From: Inia geoffrensis
Lineage: Eukaryota; Chordata; Mammalia; Artiodactyla; Iniidae
Length of the DNA: 64,000 nt
Assembly (NCBI GenBank): GCA_036417435.1
Contig: CM070914.1
Coordinates: forward strand, 1,798,001 to 1,862,000
Direction of reading: 5' to 3'
Shown: one piece after another, positions 11,257 through 25,051 of the stretch
How the letters are laid out: every line of letters begins with the position of its first letter
How positions within the stretch are numbered: position 1 is the stretch's first letter
Translations under genes and position numbers: made by a program
The notes under the pieces: model-generated
Told to the model about the DNA's origin: nothing
The model's input: the letters and a program-made list of their open reading frames with translations, nothing else
Database searches by the model: none

Positions 11257-12635
11257 GTGCTGGGGTACTTACGCTGCTCCAAAACAGAGTGCAGTGCGTT
11301 TCCCTACACTCAGCATACACAGAGTGGCTCCAAAGGGCTACGGGACTGGATGTTGCTCAACAGACACAGGTGGGCCTGGGAGTACTTAGTGTACCTGGCA
11401 GTAACAGGATGCCCACATGAGCCTCCTAGGTGTCTGTAAAATCATACTGCCATTTTAGATATGCAGAGCAGAGGTCACATGCTCATGGAAAGTGCTGGAC
11501 ACCTCCGTTCCTACAATTAAATCGAAGCCTAACCTCCAGGCATGTATTTATGCTGGGTGCGCATTGTGACGCAGCATGATAAGATGTTGACTTTCTCCTG
11601 GAGCACACTGACTTCACGTACGAGGTCTTCTAAATATTCAAGGCAGAGTGTTTTCTCATGGCAGCTCACCCTCAGGGCCATGACAAAGACTTCCTGGGGA
11701 CATCGGACTCACCAGAAATGTGGTCCTGACGGTGCTCCAGGACTCTGGAAATGTAGCTCTCCTCCCGGGACATGCGGTGTGCAGCCCGTCACTCGGCACG
11801 TACAGAGGCCCTCCGATGTACAGACCAGTGGGCCTCCATGTGGCTCAGCCTTCCCACAGGGCTCTGGAGGTACTCAGTGAACTTAGAGGAAAAATGATGC
11901 ACAACCGAGGGCCCTAGGAGTCCTCCAAAGGTTACTTCCTTTAAAATAAATCCCAACAGCGATGAAGAACTCATGGAGACAGTTGCATGCCTCCCTTTTT
12001 ACACGGCTACTCAGGGTCTAACGTGGAGAAGTGTTCTCTCATTTTTTCACTTTAGTTCTACAGATTGTCATGCTCACCACCACCGAGGCCATGGAAGCAC
12101 CTTGTTTGGACACAGCCAATTCATATTTTACCCTGAAGCATTCTTACAGGGTTGAGAGGCCTGTCAACAGCAGAGAATGTCAGGTAGTTTCTAGGCAGCA
12201 TGAATGGAGCCTTCAAATTGAGAAAACAAGTCTAGTTCCAGCAGGCGCCGATTTCCACGCGCACACTCATCCTACGTCCCTCGGCTTTCTAAGAAGTCCA
12301 AAGGGAGACAAGGTTACCCAGTGTTTCCTTCCCTGAATCAACTTGTCGAAGTAGGGTTTTGTGCATAATGCGAACTGCCTCAACCAAGCAACGCACTTGG
12401 TATGTGTGGGGCCGTCTGACTCTTCAAAAGTCTGCAGTGCCACGGGAAGAGCAGGCCTGAAATTGCAGTCAGAACGCACGCTGACTCTCTCCTGGCGCCA
12501 GGGTGAGTTCAGGCAGGAGGCCGTACATGGAATGCGAAGCCCAGGGTTTCTCTGAGTGCAGCTCAGACTAGGGTAATGGGTAAAATTTCGACGGCCTGAG
12601 GGACGTGCCAGAACGGTGTTCCTGAACCTCTGTGA
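11257..12635 (+). repeat. Satellite unit 9 (1,379 bp)
   Basis: Subfamily I. The first 773 bp pair with unit 27; beyond 12,030 it diverges (GAGAAGTGTTC, CATTTTTTCAC, CAGATTGTC, GCGCCGATTTCC). Confidence 0.97.
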
Positions 12636-14019
12636 GTGCTGGGGTACTTAAGCTGCCCCAAAACAGAGTGCAGTGCGTTTCCCTACACTCAGCATACACA
12701 GAGTGGCTCCAAAGGGCTACGGGAGTGGATGTTGCTCAACAGACACATGTGGGCCTGGGAGTACTTAGTGTACTGTACCTGGCAGTAACAGGATGCCCAA
12801 ATGAGCCTCCTAGGTGTCTGTAAAATCATACTGCCATTTTAGATATGCAGAGCAGAGGTCACATGCTCATGGAAAGTGCTGGACACCTCCGTTCCTACAA
12901 GCAAATCAAAGCCTAACCTCCAGGCATGTGTTTATGCTGGGTGCGCATTGTGACGCAGCATGGTAAGATGCTGACTTTCTCCTGGAGCACACTGACTTCA
13001 CGTACGAGGTCTTCTAAGTATTCAAGGCAGAGTGTTTTCTCATGGCAGCTCACCCTCAGGGCCATGACAAAGACTTCCTGGGGACATCGGTCTCACCAGA
13101 AATGTGGTCCTGACGGTCCTCAAGGACTCTGGAAATGTAGCTCTCCCCCCGGGACATGCGGTGTGCAGCCCGTCACTCGGCACGTACAGAGGCCCTCCGA
13201 TGTACAGACCAGTGGGCCTCCATGTGGCTCAGCCTTCCCACAGGGCTCTGGAGGTACTCAGTGAACTTAGAGGAAAAATGATGCACAACTGAGGGCCCTA
13301 GGAGTCCTCCAAAGGGTACTTCATTTAAAATAAATCCCAACAGCGATGAAGAACTCATGGAGACAGTTGCATGCCTCCCTTTTTACACGGCTACTCAGGG
13401 TCTAACGTGGAGACGTGTTCTCTCATTGTTTCACTTTAGTTCTACAGACTGTCATGCTCACCACCACCGAGGCCATGGAAGCACCTTGTTTGGACACAGC
13501 CAATTCATATTTTTCCCCGAAGCATTCTTACAGGGTTGAGAGGCCTGTCAACAGCAGAGAATGTCAGGTAGTTTCTAGGCAGCATGAATGGAGCCTTCAA
13601 ATTGAGAAAACAAGTCTAGTTCCAGCAGGCCCCGATTTCCACGCGCACACTCATCATACGTCCCTCGGGTTTCTAACAAGTCCAAAGGGAGACAAGGTTA
13701 CCCAGTGTTTCCTTCCCTGAATCAACTTGTCGAAGTAGGGTTTTGTGCATCATGCGAACTGCCTCAACCAAGCAACGCACTTGGTATGTGTGGGGCCGTC
13801 TGACTCTTCAAAAGTCTGCAGTGCCACGGGAAGAGCAGGCCTGAAATTGCAGTCAGAACGCACGCTGACTCTCTCCTGGCGCCAGGGTGAGTTCAGGCAG
13901 GAGGCCGTACATGGAATGCGAAGCCCAGGGTTTCTCTGAGTGCAGCTCAGACTAGGGTAATGGGTAAAATTTCGACGGCCTGAGGGACGTGCCAGAACGG
14001 TGTTCCTGAACCTCTGTGA
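12636..14019 (+). repeat. Satellite unit 10 (1,384 bp)
   Basis: Subfamily I with a five-base gain giving GTGTACTGTACC near 12771, the same place as the gain common in subfamily II. Not part of the large duplication. Confidence 0.97.
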
Positions 14020-15398
14020 GTGCTGGGGTACTTAAGCTGCTCCAAAACAGAGTGCAGTGCGTTTCCCTACACTCAGCATACACAGAGTGGCTCCAAAGGG
14101 CTACGGGACTGGATGTTGCTCAACAGACACAGGTGGGCCTGGGAGTACTTATTGTACCTGGCAGTAACAGGATGCCCACATGAGCCTCCTAGGTGTCTGT
14201 AAAATTATACTGCCATTTAAGATATGCAGAGCAGAGGTCACATGCTCATGGAAAGTGCTGGACACCTCCGTTCCTACAAGCAAATCAAAGCCTAACCTCC
14301 AGGCATGTGTTTATGCTGGGTGCGCATTGTGACGCAGCATGGTAAGATGCTGACTTTCTCCTGGAGCACACTGACTTCACGTAAGAGGTCTTCTAAGTAT
14401 TCAAGGCAGAGTGTTTTCTCATGGCAGCTCACCCTCAGGGCCATGACAAAGACTTCCTGGGAACATCGGACTCACCAGAAATGTGGTCCTGACGGTGCTC
14501 CAGGACTCTGGAAATGGAGCTCTCCTCCCGGGACATGCAGTGTGCAGTCCGTCACTCGGCACGTACAGAGGCCCTCCGATGTACAGACCAGTGGGCCTCC
14601 ATGTGGCTCAGCCTTCCCACAGGGCTCTGGAGGTACTCAGTGGACTTAGAGGAAAAATGAAGCACAACCGAGGGCCCTAGGAATCCTCCAAAGGGTACTT
14701 CCTTTAAAATAAATCCCAACAGCGATGAAGAACTCATGGAGACAGTTGCATGCCTCCCTTTTTACACGGCTACTCAGGATCTAACGTGGAGACGTGTTCT
14801 CTCATTGTTTCACTTTAGTTCTAGAGACTGTCATGCTCACCACCACCGAGGCCATGGAAGCACCTTGTTTGGACAGAGCCAATTCATATTTTTCCCCGAA
14901 GCATTCTTACAGGGTTGAGAGGCCTGTCAACAGCAGAGAATGTCAGGTAGTTTCTAGGCAGCATGAATGGAGCCTTCAAATTGAGAAAACAAGTCTAGTT
15001 CCAGCAGGCCCCGATTTCCACGCGCACACTCATCATACGTCCCTCGGGTTTCTAACAAGTCCAAAGGGAGACAAGGTTACCCAGTGTTTCCTTCCCTGAA
15101 TTAACTTGTCGAAGTAGGGTTTTGTGCATCATGCGAACTGCCTCAACCAAGCAACGCACTTGGTATGTGTGGGGCCGTCTGACTCTTCAAAAGTCTGCAG
15201 TGCCACGGGAAGAGCAGGCCTGAAATTGCAGTCAGAACGCACGCTGACTCTCTCCTGGCACCAGGGTGAGTTCAGGCAGGAGGCCGTACATGGAATGCGA
15301 AGCCCAGGGTTTCTCTGAGTGCAGCTCAGACTAGGGTAATGGGTAAAATTTCGACGGCCTGAGGGACGTGCCAGAACGGTGTTCCTGAACCTCTGTGA
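14020..15398 (+). repeat. Satellite unit 11 (1,379 bp)
   Basis: Subfamily I. Shares AAATGGAGCTC, GTGGACTTAG and CAGGATCTAACG with unit 12, its closest relative. Confidence 0.97.
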
Positions 15399-16777
15399 GT
15401 GCTGGGGTACTTAAGCTGCTCCAAAACAGAGTGCAGTGCGTTTCCCTACACTCAGCATACACAGAGTGGCTCCAAAGGGCTACGGGACTGCATGTTGCTC
15501 AACAGACACAGGTGGGCCTGGGAGTACTTAGTGTACCTGGCAGTAACAGGATGCCCACATGAGCCTCCTAGGTGTCTGTAAAATCATACTGCCATTTAAG
15601 ATATGCAGAGCAGAGGTCACATGCTCATGGAAAGTGCTGGACACCTCCGTTCCTACAAGCAAATCAAAGCCTAACCTCCAGGCATGTGTTTATGCTGGGT
15701 GCGCATTGTGACGCAGCATGGTAAGATGCTGACTTTCTCCTGGAGAACACTGACTTCACGTACGAGGTCTTCTAAGTATTCAAGGCAGAGTGTTTTCTCA
15801 TGGCAGCTCACCCTCAGGGCCATGAAAAAGACTTCCTGGGAACATCGGACTCACCAGAAATGTGGTCCTGACGGTGCTCTAGGACTCTGGAAATGGAGCT
15901 CTCCTCCCGGGACATGCGGTGTGCAGCCCGTCACTCGGCACGTACAGAGGCCCTCCGATGTACAGACCAGTGGGCCTCCATGTGGCTCAGCCTTCCCACA
16001 GGGCTCTGGAGGTACTCAGTGGACTTAGAGGAAAAATGACGCACAACCGAGGGCCCTAGGAATCCTCCAAAGGGTTCTTCCTTTAAAATAAATCCCAACA
16101 ACGATGAAGAACTCATGGAGACAGTTGCATGCCTCCCTTTTTACACGGCTACTCAGGATCTAACGTGGAGACGTGTTCTCTCATTGTTTCACTTTAGTTC
16201 TAGAGACTGTCATGCTCACCACCACCGAGGCCATGGAAGCACCTTGTTTGGACAGAGCCAATTCATATTATTCCCCGAAGCATTCTTACAGGGTTGAGAG
16301 GCCTGTCAACAGCAGAGAATGTCAGGTAGTTTCTAGGCAGCATGAATGGAGCCTTCAAATTGAGAAAACAAGTCTAGTTCCAGCAGGCCCCGATTTCCAC
16401 GCGCACACTCATCCTACGTCCCTCGGGTTTCTAACAAGTCCAAAGGGAGACAAGGTTACCCAGTGTTTCCTTCCCTGAATCAACTTGTCGAAGTAGGGTT
16501 TTGTGCATCATGGAAACTGCCTCAACCAAGCAACGCACTTGGTATAGGTGGGGCCGTCTGACTCTTCAAAAGTCTGCAGTGCCACGGGAAGAGCAGGCCT
16601 GAAATTGCAGTCAGAACGCACGCTGACTCTCTCCTGGCGCCAGGGTGAGTTCAGGCAGGAGGCCGTACATGGAATGCGAAGCCCAGGGTTTCTCTGAGTG
16701 CAGCTCAGACTAGGGTAATGGGTAAAATTTCGACGGCCTGAGGGACGTGCCAGAACGGTGTTCCTGAACCTCTGTGT
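15399..16777 (+). repeat. Satellite unit 12 (1,379 bp)
   Basis: Subfamily I, sister of unit 11 at a one-unit offset. Private changes include GACTGCATGTTG, CCCAACAACG and GGTATAGGTGG. Confidence 0.97.
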
Positions 16778-18156
16778 GTGCTGGGGTACTTAAGCTGCTC
16801 CAAAACAGAGTGCAGTGCGTTTCCCTACAATCAGCATATACAGAGTGGCTCCAAAGGACTACGGGACTGGATGTTGCTCAACAGACACAGGTGGGCCTGG
16901 GAGTACCTAGTGTACCTGGCAGTAACAGGATGCCCACATGAGCCTCCTAGGTGTCTGTAAAATCATACTGCCATTTAAGATATGCAGAGCAGAGGTCACA
17001 TGCTCATGGAAAGTGCTGGACACCTCCGTTCCTACAAGCAAATCAAAGCCTAACCTCCAGGCATGTGTTTATGCTGGGTGCGCATTGTGACGCAGCATGG
17101 TAAGATGCTGACTTTCTCCTGGAGCACACTGACTTCACGTACGAGGTCTTCTAAGTATTCAAGACAGAGTGTTTTCTCATGGCAGCTCACCCTCAGGGCC
17201 ATGACAAAGAGTTCCTGGGGACATCGGATTCACCAGAAATGTGGTCCTGACGGTGCTCCAGGACTCTGGAAATGTAGCTCTCCTCCCGGGACATGCGGTG
17301 TGCAGCCCGTCACTCGGCACGTACAGAGGCCCTCCGATGTATAGACCAGTGGGCCTCCATGTTGCTCAGCCTTCCCACAGGGCTCTGGAGGTACTCAGTG
17401 AACTTGGAGGAAAAATGATGCACAACCGAGGGCCCTAGGAGTCCTCCAAAGGGTTCTTCCTTTAAAATAAATCCCAACAGCGATGAAGAACTCATTCAGA
17501 CAGTTGCATGCCTCCCTTTTTACGCGGCTACTCAGGGTCTAACGTGGAGACGTGGTCTCTCATTGTTTCACTTTAGTTCTAGAGACTGTCATGCTCACCA
17601 CCACCGAGGCCATGGAAGCACCTTGTTTGGACACAGCCAATTCATATTTTTCCCCGAAGCATTCTTACAGGGTTGAGAGGCCTGTCAACAGCAGACAATG
17701 TCAGGTACTTCCTAGGCAGCATGAATGGAGCCTTCAAATTGAGAAAACAAGTCTAGTTCCAGCAGGCCCCGATTTCCACGCGCACACTCATCATACGTCC
17801 CTCGGGTTTCTAACAAGTCCAAAGGGAGACAAGGTTACCCAGTGTTTCCCTCCCTGAATCAACTTGTCGAAGTAGGGTTTTGTGCATCATGCGAACTGCC
17901 TCAACCAAGCAACGCACTTGGTATGTGTGGGGCCGTCTGACTCTTCAAAAGTCTGCAGTGCCACGGGAAGAGCAGGCCTGAAATTGCAGTCAGAACGCAC
18001 GCTGACTCTCTCCTGGCGCCACGGTGAGTTCAGGCAGGAGGCCGTACATGGAATGCGAAGCCCAGGGTTTCTCTGAGTGCAGCTCAGACTAGGGTAATGG
18101 GTAAAATTTCGACGGCCTGAGGGACGTGCCAGAACGGTGTTCCTGAACTTCTGTGA
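16778..18156 (+). repeat. Satellite unit 13 (1,379 bp)
   Basis: Subfamily I. Has an adjacent double change in CTCATTCAGAC (GG to TC) near 17495, and CCATGTTGCTC near 17361. Confidence 0.97.
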
Positions 18157-19535
18157 GTGCTGGGGTACTTAAGCTGCTCCAAAACAGAGTGCAGTGCGTT
18201 TCCCTACACTAAGCATACACAGAGTGGCTCCAAAGGGCTACGGGACTGGATGTTGCTCAACAGAAACAGGTGGGCCTGGGAGTACTTAGTGTACCTGGCA
18301 GTAACAGGATGCCCACATGAGCCTCCTAGGTGTCTGTAAAATCATACTGCCATTTAAGATATGCAGAGCAGAGGTCACATGCTCATGGAAAGTGCTGGAC
18401 ACCTCCGTTCCTACAAGCAAATCAAAGCCTAACCTCCAGGCATGTGTTTATGCTGGGTGCGCATTCTGACGCAGCATGGTAAGATGCTGACTTTCTCCTG
18501 GAGCACACTGACTTCACGTACGAGGTCTTCTAAGTATTCAAGGCAGAGTGTTTTCTCATGGCAGCTCACCCTCAGTGCCATGACAAAGAGTTCCTGGGGA
18601 CATCGGATTCAGCAGAAACGTGGTCCTGACGGTGCTCCAGGACTCTGGAAATGTAGCTCTCCTCCCGGGACATGCGGTGTGCAGCCCGTCACTCGGCACG
18701 TACAGAGGCCCTCCGATGTACAGACCAGTGGGCCTCCATGTGGCTCAGCCTTCCCACAGGGCTCTGGAGGTACTCAGTGAACTTGGAGGAAAAACGATGC
18801 ACAACCGAGGGCCCTAGGAGTCCTCCAAAGGGTACTTCCTTTAAAATAAATCCCAACAGCGGTGAAGAACTCATGGAGACAGTTGCATGCCTCCCTTTTT
18901 ACACGGCTACTCAGGGTCTAACGTGGAGACGTGTTCTCTCATTGTTTCATTTTAGTTCTAGAGACTGTCATGCTCACCACCACCGAGGCCATGGAAGCAC
19001 CTTGTTTGGACAGAGCCAATTCATATTTTTCCCCGAAGCATTCTTACAGGGTTGAGAGGCCTGTCAACAGCAGAGAATGTCAGGTAGTTTCTAGGCAGCA
19101 TGAATGGAGCCTTCAAATTGAGAAAACAAGTCTAGTTCCAGCAGACCCCGATTTCCACGCGCACACTCATCATACGTCTCTCGGGTTTCTAACAAGTCCA
19201 AAGGGAGACAAGGTTACCCAGTGTTTCCTTCCCTGAATCAACTTGTCGAAGTAGGGTTTTGTGCATCATGCGAACTGCCTCAACCAAGCAACGCACTTGG
19301 TATGTGTGGGGCCGTCTGACTCTTCAAAAGTCTGCAGTGCCACGGGAAGAGCAGGCCTGAAATTGCAGTCAGAACGCACGCTGACTCTCTCCTGGCGCCA
19401 GGGTGAGTTCAGGCAGGAGGCCGTACATGGAATGCGAAGCCCAGGGTTTCTCTGAGTGCAGCTCAGACTAGGGTAATGGGTAAAATTTCGACGGCCTGAG
19501 GGACGTGCCAGAACGGTGTTCCTGAACCTCTGTGA
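18157..19535 (+). repeat. Satellite unit 14 (1,379 bp)
   Basis: Subfamily I. Its second part (CAGCAGAAACG, CAGACCCCG) is the likely source type for units 18 and 20 at offsets of 5,516 and 8,274 bp. The first part shares ACACTAAGC with several subfamily II units. Confidence 0.97.
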
Positions 19536-20914
19536 GTGCTGGGGTACTTAAGCTGCTCCAAAACAGAGTGCAGTGCGTTTCCCTACACTCAGCATACACA
19601 GAGTGGCTCCAAAGGGCTACGGGACTGGATGTTGCTCAACAGACACAGGTGGGCCTGGGAGTACCTAGTGTACCTGGCAGTAACAGGATGCCCACATGAG
19701 CCTCCTAGGTGTCTGTAAAATCATACTGCCATTTAAGATATGCAGAGCAGAGGTCACATGCTCATGGAAAGTGCTGGACACCTCCGTTCCTACAAGCAAA
19801 TCAAAGCCTAACCTCCAGGCATGTGTTTATGCTGGGTGCGCATTGTGACGCAGCATGGTAAGATGCTGACTTTCTCCTGGAGCACACTGACTTCACGTAC
19901 GAGGTCTTCTAAGTATTCAAGACAGAGTGTTTTCTCATGGCAGCTCACCCTCAGGGCCATGACAAAGAGTTCCTGGGGACATCGGATTCACCAGAAATGT
20001 GGTCCTGACGGTGCTCCAGGACTCTGGAAATGTAGCTCTCCTCCCGGGACATGCGGTGTGCAGCCCGTCACTCGGCACGTACAGAGGCCCTCCGATGTAT
20101 AGACCAGTGGGCCTCCATGTGGCTCAGCCTTCCCACAGGGCTCTGGAGGTACTCAGTGAACTTGGAGGAAAAATGATGCACAACCGAGGGCCCTAGGAGT
20201 CCTCCAAAGGGTTCTTCCTTTAAAATAAATCCCAACAGCGATGAAGAACTCATGGAGACAGTTGCATGCCTCCCTTTTTACGCGGCTACTCAGGGTCTAA
20301 CGTGGAGACGTGGTCTCTCATTGTTTCACTTTATTTCTAGAGACTGTCATGCTCACCACCACCGAGGCCATGGAAGCACCTTGTTTGGACAGAGCCAATT
20401 CATATTCTTCCCCGAAGCATTCTTACAGGGTTGAGAGGCCTGTCAACAGCAGACAATGTCAGGTAGTTCCTAGGCAGCATGAATGGAGCCTTCAAATTGA
20501 GAAAAGAAGTCTAGTTCCAGCAGGCCCCGATTTCCACGCGCACACTCATCATACGTCCCTCGGGTTTCTAACAAGTCCAAAGGGAAACAAGGTTACCCAG
20601 TGTTTCCCTCCCTGAATCAACTTGTCGAAGTAGGGTTTTGTGCATCATGCGAACTGCCTCAACCAAGCAACGCACTTGGTATGTGTGGGGCCGTCTGACT
20701 CTTCAAAAGTCTGCAGTGCCACGGGAAGAGCAGGCCTGAAATTGCAGTCAGAACGCACGCTGACTCTCTCCTGGCGCCAGGGGGAGTTCAGGCAGGAGGC
20801 CGTACATGGAATGCGAAGCCCAGGGTTTCTCTGAGTGCAGCTCAGACTAGGATAATGGGTAAAATTTCGACGGCCTGAGGGACGTGCCAGAACGGTGTTC
20901 CTGAACCTCTGTGA
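19536..20914 (+). repeat. Satellite unit 15 (1,379 bp)
   Basis: Subfamily I, copy of unit 1, differing at 20852 (A for G). Confidence 0.97.
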
Positions 20915-22293
20915 GTGCTGGGGTACTTAAGCTGCTCCAAAACAGAGTGCAGTGCGTTTCCCTACACTCAGCATACACAGAGTGGCTCCAAAGGGCTACG
21001 GGACTGGATGTTGCTCAACAGACACAGGTGGGCCTGGGAGTACCTAGTGTACCTGGCAGTAACAGGATGCCCACATGAGCCTCCTAGGTGTCTGTAAAAT
21101 CATACTGCCATTTAAGATATGCAGAGCAGAGGTCACATGCTCATGGAAAGTGCTGGACACCTCCGTTCCTACAAGCAAATCAAAGCCTAACCTCCAGGCA
21201 TGTGTTTATGCTGGGTGCGCATTGTGACGCAGCATGGTAAGATGCTGACTTTCTCCTGGAGCACACTGACTTCACGTACGAGGTCTTCTAAGTATTCAAG
21301 ACAGAGTGTTTTCTCATGGCAGCTCACCCTCAGGGCCATGACAAAGAGTTCCTGGGGACATCGGATTCACCACAAATGTGGTCCTGACGGTGCTCCAGGA
21401 CTCTGGAAATGTAGCTCTCCTCCCGGGACATGCGGTGTGCAGCCCGTCACTCGGCACGTACAGAGGCCCTCCGATGTATAGACCAGTGGGCCTCCATGTG
21501 GCTCAGCCTTCCCACAGGGCTCTGGAGGTACTCAGTGAACTTGGAGGAAAAATGATGCACAACCGAGGGCCCTAGGAGTCCTCCAAAGGGTTCTTCCTTT
21601 AAAATAAATCCCAACAGCGATGAAGAACTCATGGAGACAGTTGCATGCCTCCCTTTTTACGCGGCTACTCAGGGTCTAACGTGGAGACGTGGTCTCTCAT
21701 TGTTTCACTTTATTTCTAGAGACTGTCATGCTCACCACCACCGAGGCCATGGAAGCACCTTGTTTGGACAGAGCCAATTCATATTCTTCCCCGAAGCATT
21801 CTTACAGGGTTGAGAGGCCTGTCAACAGCAGACAATGTCAGGTAGTTCCTAGGCAGCATGAATGGAGCCTTCAAATTGAGAAAAGAAGTCTAGTTCCAGC
21901 AGGCCCCGATTTCCACGCGCACACTCATCATACGTCCCTCGGGTTTCTAACAAGTCCAAAGGGAGACAAGGTTACCCAGTGTTTCCCTCCCTGAATCAAC
22001 TTGTCGAAGTAGGGTTTTGTGCATCATGCGAACTGCCTCAACCAAGCAACGCACTTGGTATGTGTGGGGCCGTCTGACTCTTCAAAAGTCTGCAGTGCCA
22101 CGGGAAGAGCAGGCCTGAAATTGCAGTCAGAACGCACGCTGACTCTCTCCTGGCGCCAGGGGGAGTTCAGGCAGGAGGCCGTACATGGAATGCGAAGCCC
22201 AGGGTTTCTCTGAGTGCAGCTCAGACTAGGGTAATGGGTAAAATTTCGACGGCCTGAGGGACGTGCCAGAACGGTGTTCCTGAACCTCTGTGA
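20915..22293 (+). repeat. Satellite unit 16 (1,379 bp)
   Basis: Subfamily I, copy of unit 2; no difference noticed by eye. Confidence 0.97.
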
Positions 22294-23672
22294 GTGCTGG
22301 GGTACTTAAGCTGCTCCAAAACAGAGTGCAGTGCGTTTCCCTACACTCAGCATACACAGAGTGGCTCCAAAGGGCTACGGGACTGGATGTTGCTCAACAG
22401 ACACAGGTGGGCCTGGGAGTACCTAGTGTACCTGGCAGTAACAGGATGCCCACATGAGCCGACTAGGTGTCTGTAAAATCATACTGCCATTTAAGATATG
22501 CAGAGCAGAGGTCACATGCTCATGGAAAGTGCTGCACACCTCCGTTCCTACAAGCAAATCAAAGCCTAACCTCCAGGCATGTGTTTATGCTGGGTGCGCA
22601 TTGTGACGCAGCATGGTAAGATGCTGACTTTCTCCTGGAGCACACTGACTTCACGTACGAGGTCTTCTAAGTATTCAAGACAGAGTGTTTTCTCATGGCA
22701 GCTCACCCTCAGTGCCATGACAAAGAGTTCCTGGGGACATCGGATTCACCAGAAATGTGGTCCTGACGGTGCTCCAGGACTCTGGAAATGTAGCTCTCCT
22801 CCCGGGACATGCGGTGTGCAGCCCGTCACTCGGCACGTACAGAGGCCCTCCGATGTATAGACCAGTGGGCCTCCATGTGGCTCAGCCTTCCCACAGGGCT
22901 CTGGAGGTACTCAGTGAACTTGGAGGAAAAATGATGCACAACCGAGGGCCCTAGGAGTCCTCCAAAGGGTTCTTCCTTTAAAATAAATCCCAACAGCGAT
23001 GAAGAACTCATGGAGACAGTTGCATGCCTCCCTTTTTACGCGGCTACTCAGGGTCTAACGTGGAGACGTGGTCTCTCATTGTTTCACTTTATTTCTAGAG
23101 ACTGTCATGCTCACCACCACCGAGGCCATGGAAGCACCTTGTTTGGACAGAGCCAATTCATACTCTTCCCCGAAGCATTCTTACAGGGTTGAGAGGCCTG
23201 TCAACAGCAGACAATGTCAGGTAGTTCCTAGGCAGCATGAATGGAGCCTTCAAATTGAGAAAAGAAGTCTAGTTAAAGCAGGCCCCGATTTCCACGCGCA
23301 CACTCATCATACGTCCCTCGGGTTTCTAACAAGTCCAAAGGGAGACAAGGTTACCCAGTGTTTCCCTCCCTGAATCAACTTGTCGAAGTAGGGTTTTGTG
23401 CATCATGCGAACTGCCTCAACCAAGCAACGCACTTGGTATGTGTGGGGCCGTCTGACTCTTCAAAATTCTGCAGTGCCACGGGAAGAGCAGGCCTGAAAT
23501 TGCAGTCAGAACGCACGCTGACTCTCTCCTGGCGCCAGGGTGAGTTCAGGCAGGAGGCCGTACATGGAATGTGAAGCCCAGGGTTTCTCTGAGTGCAGCT
23601 CAGACTAGGGTAATGGGTAAAATTTCGACGGCCTGAGGGACGTGCCAGAACGGTGTTCCTGAACTTCTGTGA
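22294..23672 (+). repeat. Satellite unit 17 (1,379 bp)
   Basis: Subfamily I, copy of unit 3, including both adjacent-base changes. Confidence 0.97.
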
Positions 23673-25051
23673 GTGCTGGGGTACTTAAGCTGCTCCAAAA
23701 CAGAGTGCAGTGCGTTTCCCTACACTCAGCATACACAGAGTGGCTCCAAAGGGCTACGGGACTGGATGTTGCTCAACAGACACAGGTGGGCCTGGGAGTA
23801 CTTAGTGTACCTGGCAGTAACAGGATGCCCACATGAGCCTCCTAGGTGTCTGTAAAATCATACTGCCATTTAAGATATGCAGAGCAGAGGTCACATGCTC
23901 ATGGAAAATGCTGGACACCTCCGTTCCTACAAGTAAATCAAAGCCTAACCCCCAGGCATGTATTTATGCTGGGTGTGCATTGTGACGCAGCATGGTAAGA
24001 TGCTGACTTTCTCCTGGAGCACACTGACTTCACGTACGAGGTCTTCTAAGTATTCAAGGCAGAGTGTTTTCTCATGGCAGCTCACCCTCAGTGCCATGAC
24101 AAAGAGTTCCTGGGGACATCGGATTCAGCAGAAACGTGGTCCTGACGGTGCTCCAGGACTCTGGAAATGTAGCTCTCCTCCCGGGACATGCGGTGTGCAG
24201 CCCGTCACTCGGCACGTACAGAGGCCCTCCGATGTACAGACCAGTGGGCCTCCATGTGGCTCAGCCTTCCCACAGGGCTCTGGAGGTACTCAGTGAACTT
24301 GGAGGAAAAACGATGCACAACCGAGGGCCCTATGAGTCCTCCAAAGGGTACTTCCTTTAAAATAAATCCCAACAGCGGTGAAGAACTCATGGAGACAGTT
24401 GCATGCCTCCCTTTTTACACGGCTACTCAGGGTCTAACGTGGAGACGTGTTCTCTCATTGTTTCACTTTAGTTCTAGAGACTGTCATGCTCACCACCACC
24501 GAGGCCATGGAAGCACCTTGTTTGGACAGAGCCAATTCATATTTTTCCCCGAAGCATTCTTACAGGGTTGAGAGGCCTGTCAACAGCAGAGAATGTCAGG
24601 TAGTTTCTAGGCAGCATGAATGGAGCCTTCAAATTGAGAAAACAAGTCTAGTTCCAGCAGACCCCGATTTCCACGCGCACACTCATCATACGTCCCTCGG
24701 GTTTCTAACAAGTCCAAAGGGAGACAAGGTTACCCAGTGTTTCCTTCCCTGAATCAACTTGTCGAAGTAGGGTTTTGTGCATCATGCGCACTGCCTCAAC
24801 CAAGCAACGCACTTGGTATGTGTGGGGCCGTCTGACTCTTCAAAAGTCTGCAGTGCCACGGGAAGAGCAGGCCTGAAATTGCAGTCAGAACGCACGCTGA
24901 CTCTCTCCTGGCGCCAGGGTGAGTTCAGGCAGGAGGCCGTACATGGAATGCGAAGCCCAGGGTTTCTCTGAGTGCAGCTCAGACTAGGGTAATGGGTAAA
25001 ATTTCGACGGCCTGAGGGACGTGCCAGAACGGTGTTCCTGAACCTCTGTGA
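23673..25051 (+). repeat. Satellite unit 18 (1,379 bp), hybrid
   Basis: First about 418 bp pair with unit 4; the rest is of unit 14 type. Has the private CCTAACCCCCAGG change at 23951 and CCCTATGAGTCC. Confidence 0.97.

Larger units (their letters stand above)
4770..12029. repeat. Large duplication, right segment, copy 1
   Basis: This stretch recurs at 29,601-36,860 (offset 24,831 bp). About nine differences were seen over 7.26 kb, including single-base deletions at different places in units 8 and 26. Shared rare variants include GTCTTCTATG in units 5/23, GGTTACTTCC in units 9/27 and CCCAGTTTTTCC in units 6/24. The match ends at 12030 A versus 36861 C, after which units 9 and 27 diverge. Confidence 0.92.
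19311..24091. repeat. Large duplication, left segment, copy 2
   Basis: Partner of 1-4,781. After 24,091 the sequence changes to a unit-14-like type and four extra units intervene before homology with copy 1 resumes at 29,601. Confidence 0.93.
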
